Source: Clostridium sp. (GTDB taxonomy: Bacteria; Bacillota; Clostridia; Acetivibrionales; Acetivibrionaceae). From it: a DNA stretch of 6,389 nucleotides. Position numbers and translations under genes: made by a program. The stretch spans positions 1-6,389 of the forward strand of contig DUVG01000167.1 of NCBI GenBank assembly GCA_012841175.1, read 5' to 3'. Below the pieces are notes generated by a model. That model was not told the origin of the DNA, did not search any database, and saw only the letters and a program-made list of their open reading frames with translations. Position 1 is the stretch's first letter; every line of letters begins with the position of its first letter. This document shows, piece after piece, positions 5,599 to 6,389 of the stretch.

Positions 5599-5639
5599 AT
5601 TATTGATATTAGCATTTAAATATATAGGAGGAATTTATT

Positions 5640-6389
5640 ATGTCTAGTGTATTTCAAATTCTAAAAGAAAGAGGATTTATTGCGCAAATTACCCATGAGG
5701 AGCCTGTAAAAAGATTGTTAGAAAATGAAAAGGTTACTTTTTATATTGGCTTTGATCCAACAGCAGATAGTCTGCATGTAGGTCACTTTCTTCAAATGGT
5801 TGTAATGTCTCATATGCAAAAAGCCGGACACAGACCTATTGCAATTATAGGCGGAGGAACTACTATGGTGGGAGACCCCACAGGTAAAACAGATATGAGA
5901 AAAATGATGACCAGGGAAGTTATACAAGAAAATGCTGAGAATTTTAAAAAGCAGCTATCAAAATTTATTGATTTTTCTGATGGAAAGGCACTAATGATTG
6001 ATAATGCAGACTGGCTGCTAGAATTAAACTATGTTAGCTTTTTAAGAGAAATAGGTGTACATTTTTCTGTTAACAGAATGCTTACAGCTGAGTGCTTTAA
6101 ATCAAGGCTTGAAAAAGGTCTGTCTTTTATAGAGTTTAACTATATGCTTATGCAAAGTTATGACTTTTTAAAACTCTATCAGGATTATGGCTGTGTTTTA
6201 CAATTAGGCGGGGACGACCAGTGGTCAAATATATTAGGTGGAATTGACCTTATAAGAAGAGTTGAGGGAAAAGAAGTATATGGTATGACATTTAACCTTC
6301 TTACCACTAGTGAAGGAGTTAAAATGGGCAAAACTGAAAAAGGTGCCCTTTGGTTAGATGCAAACAAAACTCCTCCATATGATTTTTAC
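5640..6389 (+). CDS. tyrS: Tyrosyl-tRNA synthetase, 3' end beyond the window
   Basis: The first 250 residues of a class I tyrosyl-tRNA synthetase are present; the frame is open to the last base. It charges tRNA-Tyr with tyrosine. Visible are the tyrosine/ATP pocket YIGFDPTADSLHVGH (35-49, with HVGH as the HIGH motif), GGTTMVGDPTGKTDMR (72-87), the tyrosine-binding YMLMQSYDF (168-176), LGGDDQWSN (189-197) and the KMSKS-type loop KMGKT (228-232). Family members are near 400-420 residues, so about 150-170, including the C-terminal anticodon-binding and S4-like domain, lie outside the window. The start ATG at 5640 has a strong AGGAGG (5626-5631) with 8-base spacing. Control is by the T-box leader directly upstream, whose UAC specifier agrees with the product. 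Confidence 0.98.
   Translation, partial: MSSVFQILKERGFIAQITHEEPVKRLLENEKVTFYIGFDPTADSLHVGHFLQMVVMSHMQKAGHRPIAIIGGGTTMVGDPTGKTDMRKMMTREVIQENAENFKKQLSKFIDFSDGKALMIDNADWLLELNYVSFLREIGVHFSVNRMLTAECFKSRLEKGLSFIEFNYMLMQSYDFLKLYQDYGCVLQLGGDDQWSNILGGIDLIRRVEGKEVYGMTFNLLTTSEGVKMGKTEKGALWLDANKTPPYDFY

Noticed and set aside
5718..6367. Two minus-strand frames (5718-5927, 6185-6367) inside tyrS.
   Set aside because: Both are opposite conserved synthetase motifs and show no features of their own.

Overview
The window is AT-rich DNA from a Gram-positive anaerobe-type Firmicute, most likely a member of the Clostridia or a close relative. Three things point there: strong AGGAGG-type ribosome binding sites, a complete tyrosyl T-box leader in front of tyrS, and a nifS-nifU-mnmA sulfur-transfer cluster typical of that group. 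I cannot name the genus. Every convincing gene is on the + strand.

Layout. (1) 1-525: a short S-adenosylmethionine decarboxylase proenzyme (speD/speH type, from 81), followed by a 13-bp hairpin. (2) 526-2248: a promoter and an 11-bp tandem direct repeat lead into a divergent but catalytically complete nucleoside diphosphate kinase (ndk). Next come a chemotaxis methyltransferase (cheR, 21 bases later) and a small UPF0180/YkuS-like protein that starts at TTG. (3) 2249-2526: a 278-base AT-rich leader with an interrupted inverted repeat whose right arm contains a TTGACA -35 box. (4) 2527-5249: nifS, nifU and mnmA, tightly packed (8-base overlap, then a 22-base gap), evidently one transcript. (5) 5250-5639: an extended -10 promoter and a full T-box riboswitch with a Tyr (UAC) specifier, antiterminator and terminator. 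(6) 5640-6389: the first 250 codons of tyrS, cut by the window edge.

How the genes work together. NifS draws sulfur from cysteine. NifU is the Fe-S scaffold fed by it. MnmA uses sulfur to make 2-thiouridine at tRNA position 34. This MnmA has a Cys-x-x-Cys plus distal Cys arrangement where the well-studied E. coli enzyme has Asp-x-x-Cys plus Cys, so an iron-sulfur cofactor supplied by the co-transcribed NifS/NifU is a reasonable hypothesis. tyrS is a separate unit that should be induced when uncharged tRNA-Tyr accumulates. speD, cheR and ndk are housekeeping or motility functions without an obvious common pathway here.

I found no mobile element, CRISPR array, toxin-antitoxin pair, rRNA or tRNA gene. 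Nothing here is clearly a new biological system. The best leads are the MnmA cysteine set, the cysteine tail on NifU, and the unexplained repeats upstream of nifS and ndk.
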